DNA of 8,260 nucleotides from an uncultured Bacteroidales bacterium (GTDB lineage Bacteria; Bacteroidota; Bacteroidia; Bacteroidales; Muribaculaceae). How positions within the stretch are numbered: the first letter of the stretch is position 1; each line of letters starts with the position of its first letter. Positions 1-5,201 of this stretch are shown piece after piece. Below the pieces are notes generated by a model. The model did no database searches, was not told the origin of the DNA, and saw nothing but the letters and a program-made list of their open reading frames with translations. Made by a program: the position numbers and the translations under genes. The DNA lies in assembly GCA_947176515.1 (NCBI GenBank), contig CAMWQZ010000036.1, forward strand, positions 1-8,260, in the 5' to 3' direction.

Positions 1-36
1 AAACCAACTCAATCGTGTCATAACCTAAAAGCCACC

Positions 37-59
37 CTGACGAATTTGGTATTCGTCAG
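37..59. repeat. Perfect hairpin, 9-bp stem
   Basis: CTGACGAAT and ATTCGTCAG pair perfectly around TTGGT. No T-run follows. Together with the hairpin at 97-121 and repeat copies A and A', it fills the gene-free stretch from 1 to 367, in which I see no ORF or promoter that I would support. Confidence 0.55.
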
Positions 60-96
60 ACGTTTAGCGATTATTAGTAAAGGACTGATTCATAAC

Positions 97-121
97 ACCC
101 TGAATGTGATACCTTCAGGGT
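97..121. repeat. Perfect hairpin, 8-bp stem
   Basis: ACCCTGAA and TTCAGGGT pair perfectly around a nine-base loop. There is no T-run after it on either strand, so it is not a normal terminator. Its role is unknown; it shares CACCCTGA with the hairpin at 37-59. Confidence 0.5.
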
Positions 122-124
122 AAT

Positions 125-263
125 ATAAACGCGTTTAGCGCAGCGCGGCGTAGCCGTGCGTCTTTTATTTAGCCTGCGGCAAATTGAGCGTTTAGCTCAA
201 TGCAGCCACAGGTTGACGTCGCATCATCCCCCCATAAAAGTTCCGCGTTTAGCGGAACGACTT
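125..263 (+). repeat. GTTTA-loop palindromic repeat, copy A
   Basis: This is the reference copy, with four stem-loops in about 130 bases. They are a short one at 130-140 (CGC, GTTTA, GCG); one at 143-159 (GCGCGGC/GCCGTGC, loop GTA, one G-T pair); a long one at 173-212 (outer CCTGCGGC/GCCACAGG with one C-A mismatch, internal loop AA/GCA, inner ATTGAGC/GCTCAAT, loop GTTTA); and the perfect palindrome at 240-258. No ORF or promoter is evident inside it. The repeat occurs only between genes in this window. Confidence 0.85.
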
Positions 264-285
264 CTCGCATATTGCAAGTATAGTT

Positions 286-364
286 GTCCCTCTAAGCGCG
301 GAACTTGATGTTTGGTAGGTGCTAAACGCTCAATTTGTCACATGCTAAATACAAGGCGCGCTGT
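286..364 (-). repeat. GTTTA-loop palindromic repeat, copy A' (inverted, degraded)
   Basis: Read on the minus strand this resembles copies A and C: CTTGTATTTAGC, then ACAAATTGAGC, the GTTTA loop, and a decayed form of the 19-base palindrome at 286-304 with three changes from the other copies. The second arm of the inner hairpin is lost, and the spacing between the two hairpins is shortened. It faces copy A tail to tail and runs up to the terminator. Confidence 0.65.
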
Positions 365-367
365 AAC

Positions 368-395
368 AAAAAAGACCGCCGGGGCGGTCTTTTTT
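368..395. terminator. Bidirectional intrinsic terminator after GH20
   Basis: GACCGCC and GGCGGTC (374-380 and 383-389) form a GC-rich stem, effectively with a CGGG loop, flanked by six A on the left and six T on the right. It therefore has a T-run on both strands. It lies 22 bases after the GH20 stop on the minus strand and would equally stop transcription arriving from the left. Confidence 0.88.
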
Positions 396-417
396 CATAA
401 TATATTTGCCTAAAATC

Positions 418-2715
418 TTATAGCCAAACTACTGTTGTCACAGAGTGTTTGCCATTGAGGTAATAAGCGGCGCGTATCTGCTCACATCCATTAGGAAGGG
501 CAACTGGCTCAGTGTAGACAGGTGATTTTTCTGTGGGCGCGCTTCCGTCAAGAGTGTAGTGAATTTCACCCTTGCCTGCATAAGGCGCATTCATCATAAT
601 CTTGCCATCAACAACCTTCACACCCGGTTGACGGAGGTGATAGTTATAGTTGTCCTTCTCCCATGCAGGGATTTCACGGTTAGCAATTACCGAGTTGTAA
701 TCTGCATTGGTGTATGTCGGGGTGCTGTTCCATGCGCGTTCTGCGAGACCGAGTATATTGGGGAGCATACGCATTTCGAGATCGGCTGCGCTGCGTATTG
801 TCTCCGACCATAATTGACCTGAAAGACCATAAATCTTCTCACGGTCACCGGGTTGCATTACCACGAGTTCTTCAGGATAACCACCGAGAGCGATAAACTC
901 ATCGACGGGAGTGCTCCATGTCAGACCGCGTTCTTCGGGGTGATAGCTCGGGGCTATATCAAAATAGAAACGGTTGACATTGCTGAGAACCAACGGATAA
1001 TTGCCATCGAGAGCCTGACGAGAAGGAGCATCGGGTGTTGACAGCGACTTAGTCCAGCTATTGACAGCGTATGTATTTGGAGCAACTGCCTCATCATAAG
1101 AAGCAGGGCGGTCGCAGACAACTTCCTGCCATCCGGCAATCTTCACACCCTTTTCTTTAAGCATATCTGAAACGCGCTGGTTGAACACTCCGTGCATTTC
1201 GTGGTCAGAGAAGTCTTTTCTAACGCCATAACCCTCTGAAGTCAAATTGAAAGCACCATCAGGACGTTTGCCTGTTGTGCCATGCTCTTCTCGGTAGCGG
1301 TTAACCGAGGGCGCTCCGCCCCATGCGCCGTGAGGCACTTCGTCACCACCGATATGGATAGCCGGAAGTTCTACGCCTGCACGCTGATAGAGCTCGATAA
1401 TTCCATCATAAACCTTGTCGAGGAACGCATACGATGACTCAAGCGCAGGATTTAGCACATTGTCGTGGAACGACTGAGCCGATGTGTAGACCGATGTATC
1501 GCCGTCCTCAATCAAGCGGAGCGACGCGTCGCCTGTAGTGCGGTAGCGTTTTTCCATCGCCTTGATGGCAGCACGGGCGTGACCGGGAGTCTCAACTTCG
1601 GGAAGCACCTTAACGCCAAGGCTGTCAGCATAACGGAGCATGTCGATGAAATCCTCTTGAGTGAAGTAACCGTTGGCAGTGCCTTCGGTGGTGTTGGGGT
1701 CACCATTACCTGCGTGAATCTGAGCAATGAAGTCAGCTTCGTCAAGCGTATATCCGCGGCGAGCACCCACCTCTACGAGCTCGGGCAAGCCAGGAATATC
1801 CAGACGCCATGCGTCATCATCACTGAAGTGGAAGTGCAGATGATTGAGGCCGTAACGAGCGAGCAGGTCGATGATTCGGCGCATTTCTGCCGGAGTCTGA
1901 TAGTTGCGTGAAATATCAATCATCACCGCGCGGTAAGCGAAGTCAGGTTCGTCCTCTACAATAGCGTTGGCTACGGTCGGACCGGCAAATCCGGCTATGA
2001 GGTTTTCTGCGCGCTGGCGAGCCATATTCATAAATGCCGGAGCAGCCTCTACTGTTGCAACATTGTCAGCAATAGTAATAGTATATTTTTCGCCTACTGA
2101 AGGGTCGGCGGCCTTCTCTACAATCTGAATGTCGGCCACTGTCGACTCGCCGTCGGTCAGCGTTACCTTTTTGAACGACGGGATAGCCTCGTAATCGCTG
2201 GGGGCGTCGGCTAAAAGAGTTTCGTTGAATTCATAGATATCCTCACCATTAGGCATACGATCTTTTCCAGGGAGCGAATACTGGTCACGGCGCGCAATCA
2301 TCGACGCGAACTCAAGTTCTACCGGTGATGTCGTGCCATCAAAATTCGCTGTGTGAACTCCGTCGGGGGCATAGCAGATAGCGCGGAGCATATCGTCAAC
2401 ACGGATATCCACAATAACTGTGTCACCTTCAGCAGCACGGAAACGAGGAGAAGAGATGCAGTAATAACCCGGGATAATCTCAATCAGAGTGTCGGCCGGA
2501 TTAAGCGGTCTCATGGTCCGAGCAAATTGGTTAAACGCCAGACGGTCAAAATCATGATTGCCCGTAATCGTAAAGCGTTGCACGTAGTAGTTACCTGATT
2601 CATCGGTCTGATTGCCCAGCGTCTCCCACTGCACATGGGTTGTCTTAGGTGACGAACCGCACGATGCCATTGCGAGAGCCAGAGCAATAGCCGGCAATGC
2701 ATTTGTAAATTTCAT
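418..2715 (-). CDS. Glycoside hydrolase family 20 beta-N-acetylhexosaminidase, lipoprotein
   Basis: This 765-aa enzyme should remove terminal GlcNAc or GalNAc from glycans such as mucin or N-glycan chains, outside the cytoplasm. Residues 1-19 form a lipoprotein signal peptide (MASC, Cys19). There is no acidic export signal after the Cys (GSSPK), so a periplasmic location is as likely as the surface. Residues 26-170 form an N-terminal domain, perhaps like the chitobiase N-terminal sugar-binding domain. A GH20b-type alpha/beta domain follows (about 178-256), then the catalytic barrel (about 260-663). Key residues visible: Arg262 (YRAVMIDISR), PEVETPGH with His379, the HIGGDE pair Asp458-Glu459 (substrate-assisted catalysis), Trp529, Tyr584 with Asp586, and QLWSE with Trp636 and Glu638. 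The C-terminus (about 700-765, HYTLDGSAPT) is a chitobiase-type C-terminal domain. The set is complete and the enzyme looks active. No SusC/SusD pair is adjacent within the window, so it is not in an obvious polysaccharide utilisation locus. Confidence 0.93.
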   Translation of the reverse strand: MKFTNALPAIALALAMASCGSSPKTTHVQWETLGNQTDESGNYYVQRFTITGNHDFDRLAFNQFARTMRPLNPADTLIEIIPGYYCISSPRFRAAEGDTVIVDIRVDDMLRAICYAPDGVHTANFDGTTSPVELEFASMIARRDQYSLPGKDRMPNGEDIYEFNETLLADAPSDYEAIPSFKKVTLTDGESTVADIQIVEKAADPSVGEKYTITIADNVATVEAAPAFMNMARQRAENLIAGFAGPTVANAIVEDEPDFAYRAVMIDISRNYQTPAEMRRIIDLLARYGLNHLHFHFSDDDAWRLDIPGLPELVEVGARRGYTLDEADFIAQIHAGNGDPNTTEGTANGYFTQEDFIDMLRYADSLGVKVLPEVETPGHARAAIKAMEKRYRTTGDASLRLIEDGDTSVYTSAQSFHDNVLNPALESSYAFLDKVYDGIIELYQRAGVELPAIHIGGDEVPHGAWGGAPSVNRYREEHGTTGKRPDGAFNLTSEGYGVRKDFSDHEMHGVFNQRVSDMLKEKGVKIAGWQEVVCDRPASYDEAVAPNTYAVNSWTKSLSTPDAPSRQALDGNYPLVLSNVNRFYFDIAPSYHPEERGLTWSTPVDEFIALGGYPEELVVMQPGDREKIYGLSGQLWSETIRSAADLEMRMLPNILGLAERAWNSTPTYTNADYNSVIANREIPAWEKDNYNYHLRQPGVKVVDGKIMMNAPYAGKGEIHYTLDGSAPTEKSPVYTEPVALPNGCEQIRAAYYLNGKHSVTTVVWL

Positions 2716-2755
2716 GTAATGTTGATTTTATGGTTGTTATATAACTTTCCAACCA

Positions 2756-2763
2756 CAAAGATA
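2756..2763 (-). promoter_or_regulatory. Promoter -7 box for the GH20 gene
   Basis: TATCTTTG on the minus strand matches TAnnTTTG exactly and lies 40 bases before ATG 2715, giving a leader of about 30 bases. The -33 region is only a poor match to TTTG. The leader before the ATG is A-rich with no Shine-Dalgarno, as is usual in Bacteroidota. With the GC-rich hairpin at 2842-2861 and repeat copy 1, this accounts for the 259-bp gap between the genes. Confidence 0.5.
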
Positions 2764-2841
2764 ACACAAAAAACCGAACTATCATCACCCCATCTCCCTT
2801 TAAATCAAAACCACAGCGTTGCTTTACCCCCCAAATTGTAG

Positions 2842-2861
2842 GGGCGCACCCTGGTGCGTCC
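2842..2861. repeat. GC-rich hairpin between lipoprotein and GH20 genes
   Basis: GGGCGCAC pairs with GTGCGTCC over eight pairs, one of them G-T, around a CCTG loop. No T-run follows on either strand, so it is not a standard terminator. It resembles the short GTAGGGGCGCACC-type palindromes scattered between genes in many bacteria; I have that only from memory. If GH20 is transcribed from copy 1 of the direct repeat, this hairpin would lie in its leader. Confidence 0.5.
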
Positions 2862-2904
2862 GCCTAAACACCAACATCACAACCCATTAACAACCAATAT
2901 CATC

Positions 2905-2947
2905 ACAACAAAAATATCTCATTAACCGCGACACCAAATCAGAAGTC
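2905..2947. repeat. Direct repeat, copy 1 (full-length, 43 bp)
   Basis: This is the only copy with both halves. Its left 27 bases equal copy 2, and its right 30 bases equal copy 3 with one mismatch; the shared core is CTCATTAACCGC. On the minus strand it carries TTTG (2938-2935) and, 18 bases later, TATTTTTG (2916-2909). That is close to the Bacteroidota promoter pattern (usual spacer 19-21) and points at the GH20 gene. Confidence 0.85.
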
Positions 2948-2974
2948 GCACTAATCCATCCTTTTCATATTTAT

Positions 2975-3676
2975 TTACTGATTCAATTCGTCTTCAAACG
3001 ACCAGATTTTCGATGTAATATCTTCGACAACTAAAGTCCCGACAGGATTATGGACGTTAAACTTTAGTTCAAGAACATATCCAAATCCACTATCAGGCAC
3101 CCCAAAATCAGCTGAAAAAATAATAGAGTCATTTCTAACCTCTTTGAAATACAAGGTGAATAGAGCCCAGTCCTTTAATCCTGCCGTATCCTCAAAAGGA
3201 AACCTTTTTGTTAGAGACTCACGATTAATATAAACAGTGTCTGATTTTTGCTCTAAAGAATTTATCGGATTAAAAACGATACGCCCGATTCTTCCGTAAA
3301 AAATAATATCATAATCTACAATGTGGTCATTGATATCATATTCACCACCACCCGTAACAGCTGTAACATATTCTTTGGAATCTAACGTTTCTTGGATTCT
3401 TGAGCTTACTTTCCAATCTCCTATAATTGTGTCAAATACCAGGTATCCGGACTCATTCCTTTGGTTAGGATGCCACAAATGGGCATATAATATTGGCTTT
3501 TCTTGTTCAAACGCCTTAGTGCTTTCGCTTTGAATATCGGAAGCCGTTTCGACTGTTTCTGTTACATCTTCTAATTCAGTAATAGTGTCATTTATCGAAT
3601 TTTTGATAGATTTCTTACCACCGTTAGTGCACGAAAACAATAACACCGTAAAAATACAAAACATTAAATTTTTCAT
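2975..3676 (-). CDS. Lipoprotein of unknown function (233 aa)
   Basis: I do not recognise the family. The N-terminus is MKNLMFCIFTVLLFSC: a short positive start, a hydrophobic core and a lipobox LFSC with Cys16, so it is a predicted membrane-anchored lipoprotein. Residues 17-60 form a low-complexity Ser/Thr/Glu-rich linker. The remaining 170 or so residues look like a soluble, mainly beta domain with alternating hydrophobic and polar stretches (for example DYDIIFYGRIGRIVF). No catalytic motif is evident. ATG 3676 is chosen because it gives a normal signal peptide. The gene lies downstream of two or three small ORFs that probably share a promoter at 3909-3940. It is flanked by direct-repeat copies 1 and 2 and is AT-rich next to the GH20 gene. 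I see no convincing similarity to the other lipoprotein at 4369-5136 beyond the signal peptide. Confidence 0.8.
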   Translation of the reverse strand: MKNLMFCIFTVLLFSCTNGGKKSIKNSINDTITELEDVTETVETASDIQSESTKAFEQEKPILYAHLWHPNQRNESGYLVFDTIIGDWKVSSRIQETLDSKEYVTAVTGGGEYDINDHIVDYDIIFYGRIGRIVFNPINSLEQKSDTVYINRESLTKRFPFEDTAGLKDWALFTLYFKEVRNDSIIFSADFGVPDSGFGYVLELKFNVHNPVGTLVVEDITSKIWSFEDELNQ

Positions 3677-3714
3677 CGTAAATCATCTTTAATATGACAA
3701 CAAAAATATCTCAT
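3673..3714 (-). CDS. Possible 13-aa linking micro-ORF
   Basis: An ATG overlaps the stop of the 23-aa ORF (TAATG), encodes MRYFCCHIKDDLR, and ends in a TGA that overlaps the ATG of the lipoprotein gene (ATGA). The tight stop-start joins on both sides suggest translational coupling. An ORF this short can arise by chance, so I list it as tentative. Confidence 0.2.
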   Translation of the reverse strand: MRYFCCHIKDDLR

Positions 3715-3723
3715 TAACCGCGA
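3697..3723. repeat. Direct repeat, copy 2 (left-hand part), just upstream of the 2975-3676 lipoprotein
   Basis: Twenty-seven bases are identical to 2905-2931. On the minus strand the copy holds the stop of the 23-aa ORF and a second possible promoter -7 box, TATTTTTG (3708-3701), about 25 bases before the lipoprotein start. The bases at the -33 distance are not TTTG-like here, so promoter activity is weakly supported. Confidence 0.85.
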
Positions 3724-3785
3724 GAAATAAGACATATACCCAATGCTAATAAAAGAAATACAATAATTGTGATAGATTTTTTCAT
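3714..3785 (-). CDS. Possible 23-aa hydrophobic small protein
   Basis: The ORF begins MKKSITIIVF, continues with about 15 hydrophobic residues including a Leu run and a Cys, and ends LISRG. This is the layout of a single-pass small membrane peptide: two lysines, one transmembrane span, and a short basic end. It also resembles a signal sequence with no mature protein, so it might be the remnant of a lipoprotein or exported protein gene. Its last codons and TAA lie inside direct-repeat copy 2. A second ATG overlaps that stop (TAATG), and the lipoprotein gene begins 37 bases further on. Expression from the promoter at 3909-3940 is inferred, not shown. Confidence 0.42.
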   Translation of the reverse strand: MKKSITIIVFLLLALGICLISRG

Positions 3786-3815
3786 AAACGAATTTCCGTT
3801 GAGAACATAAATAGA

Positions 3816-3881
3816 CTAATTAGTATCTGAATTATCAAAATAATCGTTGACGGGCATATGCATACGCGATTCAATTTCCAT
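3816..3881 (-). CDS. Possible 21-aa leader ORF
   Basis: This short ORF runs from an ATG to a TAG and starts about 20 bases after the predicted transcription start. It begins MEIESRMHMP and is hydrophilic, ending in an acidic, Asn-rich stretch. It is too short to assign by sequence. It could be a real small protein, a leader peptide that sets translation of the downstream genes, or the degraded start of a lost gene. Support comes only from its position directly after a good promoter. It is followed by 30 bases and then the hydrophobic small ORF at 3785. Confidence 0.3.
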   Translation of the reverse strand: MEIESRMHMPVNDYFDNSDTN

Positions 3882-3908
3882 AAATACAGAAATTTCTTTG
3901 TCTCTTCG

Positions 3909-3940
3909 CAAAGTTACTATGAAATTTCACTTATTGCAAC
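3909..3940 (-). promoter_or_regulatory. Bacteroidota-type promoter for the small-ORF and lipoprotein cluster
   Basis: On the minus strand the -7 box TAACTTTG (3916-3909) matches the Bacteroidota consensus TAnnTTTG exactly. Twenty bases upstream is GTTG (3940-3937), three of four for the -33 TTTG box. The expected transcript would start near 3902, about 20 bases before the first small ORF at 3881, and run left into the lipoprotein at 3676. This is the best promoter in the window. Confidence 0.6.
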
Positions 3941-4005
3941 AGTAAGTTACATGTTATAAAACATATTTGTGGTTTGTTTGACGCAGACTAAATGCCCAGA
4001 GTGAT

Positions 4006-4141
4006 AAGTCGTTCCGCTAAACGCGGAACCTTTATCGAGTGGAATCAACGTCACCCGTGGCTGCATTAAGCTAAACGCTCAATTTGCCACGGGCTATTCT
4101 AAAGACGCACGGCTACGCGCGCTGCGCTAAACGCGTTTTAT
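4006..4141 (-). repeat. GTTTA-loop palindromic repeat, copy B (inverted)
   Basis: This is the reverse complement of copies A and C. Its palindrome at 4011-4029 is identical to that of A and C. Its long hairpin at 4054-4093 has the best outer stem of the family: CCCGTGGC pairs perfectly with GCCACGGG, followed by a small internal loop, a 7-bp inner stem with one G-U if read on the minus strand, and the GTTTA pentaloop (TAAAC on the plus strand). The short hairpin with the same loop is at 4125-4135. Confidence 0.85.
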
Positions 4142-4199
4142 AGTTCTGACAAATATCAAATTCGCGGCCAATATACAAATACACCCCATCGCCAATATT

Positions 4200-4324
4200 C
4201 GCGTTAGCGCAGCGCAGCGTAGCCGCGCATCTTGTATTTAGCCTGCGGCAAATTGCGCGTTTAGCGCTATGCAGCCACAGGATTTACAAACCAACCCAAC
4301 AACAGGTTCCGCGTTTAGCGGAAC
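4200..4324 (+). repeat. GTTTA-loop palindromic repeat, copy C
   Basis: This copy is in the same orientation as copy A. It has a short left hairpin at 4200-4209 whose loop has lost one T; the long hairpin at 4242-4281 (outer stem CCTGCGGC/GCCACAGG with one C-A mismatch, inner stem ATTGCGC/GCGCTAT, loop GTTTA); and the perfect 19-base palindrome at 4306-4324 (GTTCCGC, GTTTA, GCGGAAC). In the inner stem an A-T pair of copy A is replaced by C-G. It faces copy B head to head across about 58 bases. It is probably a non-coding intergenic element. Confidence 0.85.
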
Positions 4325-4337
4325 AACATCCAAAGCA

Positions 4338-4367
4338 CTCATTAACCGCAACACCAAATCAGAAGTC
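4338..4367. repeat. Direct repeat, copy 3 (right-hand part only)
   Basis: Thirty bases beginning CTCATTAACCGC match 2918-2947 with one mismatch (A for G at 4350). The copy starts 14 bases after palindromic repeat C and ends two bases before the stop codon of the 4369-5136 lipoprotein. It lacks the A-rich left part found in copies 1 and 2, so it has no -7 box. Read on the minus strand, it continues the lipoprotein frame after its TAA with eight sense codons (RLLIWCCG) and another TAA. Confidence 0.85.
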
Positions 4368-4368
4368 T

Positions 4369-5136
4369 TTATTCGACAAATAGATGCTTATCGATTGTGG
4401 AATCCTGATTAGAATAAAAGATATATGGGACTCGCCGACCTCTTACCAAATTTGTTTCACACCAATACATCCCTAATGAATCTATCCACGAAAATTCATG
4501 CGCAGTCTCGAAGAAGCGTGGGTCGTTAATCCCATAGCTATATTTTACATCGCTTTGTGGCGTATAATTTCCTCTTAGGTTATTATAATATCTTTTTAAA
4601 TCCCACATTGCCTCAAATTTAAAAGGATAGTCAAGTACAGCCATAAAACCTTCCGGATAGATCTTGAATGATTTGTCTTTAGAATCACGAAGACCAATTA
4701 TCGCGTACCCGTCATAATTAATACCTCCTTTCCTATTAGTAAAGTTAGGGCTTTTATCACGGACAGTAACAAGGGCAACACATTTAAGACTGTCAGCGCT
4801 ATATGAGATACTACCGACTTCGACTTCGAGCCATTCATTTGCAGGCCTCGGAACCGTAAAAAACTTTTTCCTATCATAGTCCCAATAAAATGCCCTGCCT
4901 CCAAAAATACTGCTCGAATAGATATTTAAAGAGTCTGGCAAATCTTCGAAAACCGAGTTGTAAGTAAAACCATCAGGATGCCATAACAATTCCCTTCGGA
5001 TAGTCTCTACATTATCTAAAAAAGCTTGCTCAATGTGATATTTATCTCTCAAATATAGTTCACTTTTATTTCCCTCACATGAACTGAGAAAAATGAGAAC
5101 CATCATCGTTCCTAATATTTTCATAACCTTAATCAT
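4369..5136 (-). CDS. Lipoprotein of unknown function (255 aa)
   Basis: I do not recognise the family. From the ATG at 5136 the protein starts with a short basic region, a hydrophobic stretch (ILGTMMVLIF) and a clean lipobox LSSC with Cys20, so it is a predicted lipoprotein anchored in the inner or outer membrane. The rest is soluble, rich in Tyr, Trp and Asp, with features such as YWDYDRKKFF and NYDGYAIIGL, and no repeats or membrane segments. The frame stays open upstream to a TTG at 5175. I chose 5136 because a GGAG lies seven bases before it and the signal peptide then begins at the N-terminus; ATG 5124 is also possible. The gene starts 65 bases after the ATPase stop, with no obvious promoter between, so it may be the last gene of the pyrC-ATPase transcript. 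It is much more AT-rich than the ATPase, suggesting a later arrival. Immediately after its TAA comes direct-repeat copy 3. Confidence 0.8.
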   Translation of the reverse strand: MIKVMKILGTMMVLIFLSSCEGNKSELYLRDKYHIEQAFLDNVETIRRELLWHPDGFTYNSVFEDLPDSLNIYSSSIFGGRAFYWDYDRKKFFTVPRPANEWLEVEVGSISYSADSLKCVALVTVRDKSPNFTNRKGGINYDGYAIIGLRDSKDKSFKIYPEGFMAVLDYPFKFEAMWDLKRYYNNLRGNYTPQSDVKYSYGINDPRFFETAHEFSWIDSLGMYWCETNLVRGRRVPYIFYSNQDSTIDKHLFVE

Positions 5137-5143
5137 ATGAGAT

Positions 5144-5147
5144 CTCC
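5144..5147 (-). promoter_or_regulatory. Shine-Dalgarno site that decides the start of the 4369-5136 lipoprotein
   Basis: On the minus strand GGAG stands seven bases before ATG 5136. Such sites are not common in Bacteroidota, but here it supports 5136 over the upstream in-frame TTG at 5175, which would place 13 polar residues in front of the signal peptide. Confidence 0.55.
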
Positions 5148-5201
5148 ATGTCTTATCAGATAATGCAATTTTCAAGTTTCAGATTCTTGAATACCAAATT
5201 C

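Noticed and set aside
125..364. A MITE or insertion sequence with terminal inverted repeats
   Set aside because: No transposase, no clear terminal inverted repeats bounding a single unit and no target-site duplication are visible; a REP-like element fits better.
1465..1911. A 148-codon plus-strand ORF
   Set aside because: It lies wholly antisense to the GH20 catalytic domain, which has intact motifs; no promoter or ribosome site supports it.
2842..2861. Rho-independent terminator of the first lipoprotein gene
   Set aside because: The stem is good but no T-run follows on the minus strand, and it lies more than 100 bases beyond the stop.
4006..4324. CRISPR array
   Set aside because: The repeats are few, inverted relative to each other, of uneven spacing and made of several different hairpins; no cas gene is near.
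2975..5136. The two lipoproteins as tandem paralogues
   Set aside because: Apart from the signal peptides I could not align their mature sequences by eye; a profile search or structure comparison would decide.
5137..5175. Upstream TTG start for the second lipoprotein
   Set aside because: It would put 13 polar residues before the signal peptide, while ATG 5136 has a GGAG at the right distance.
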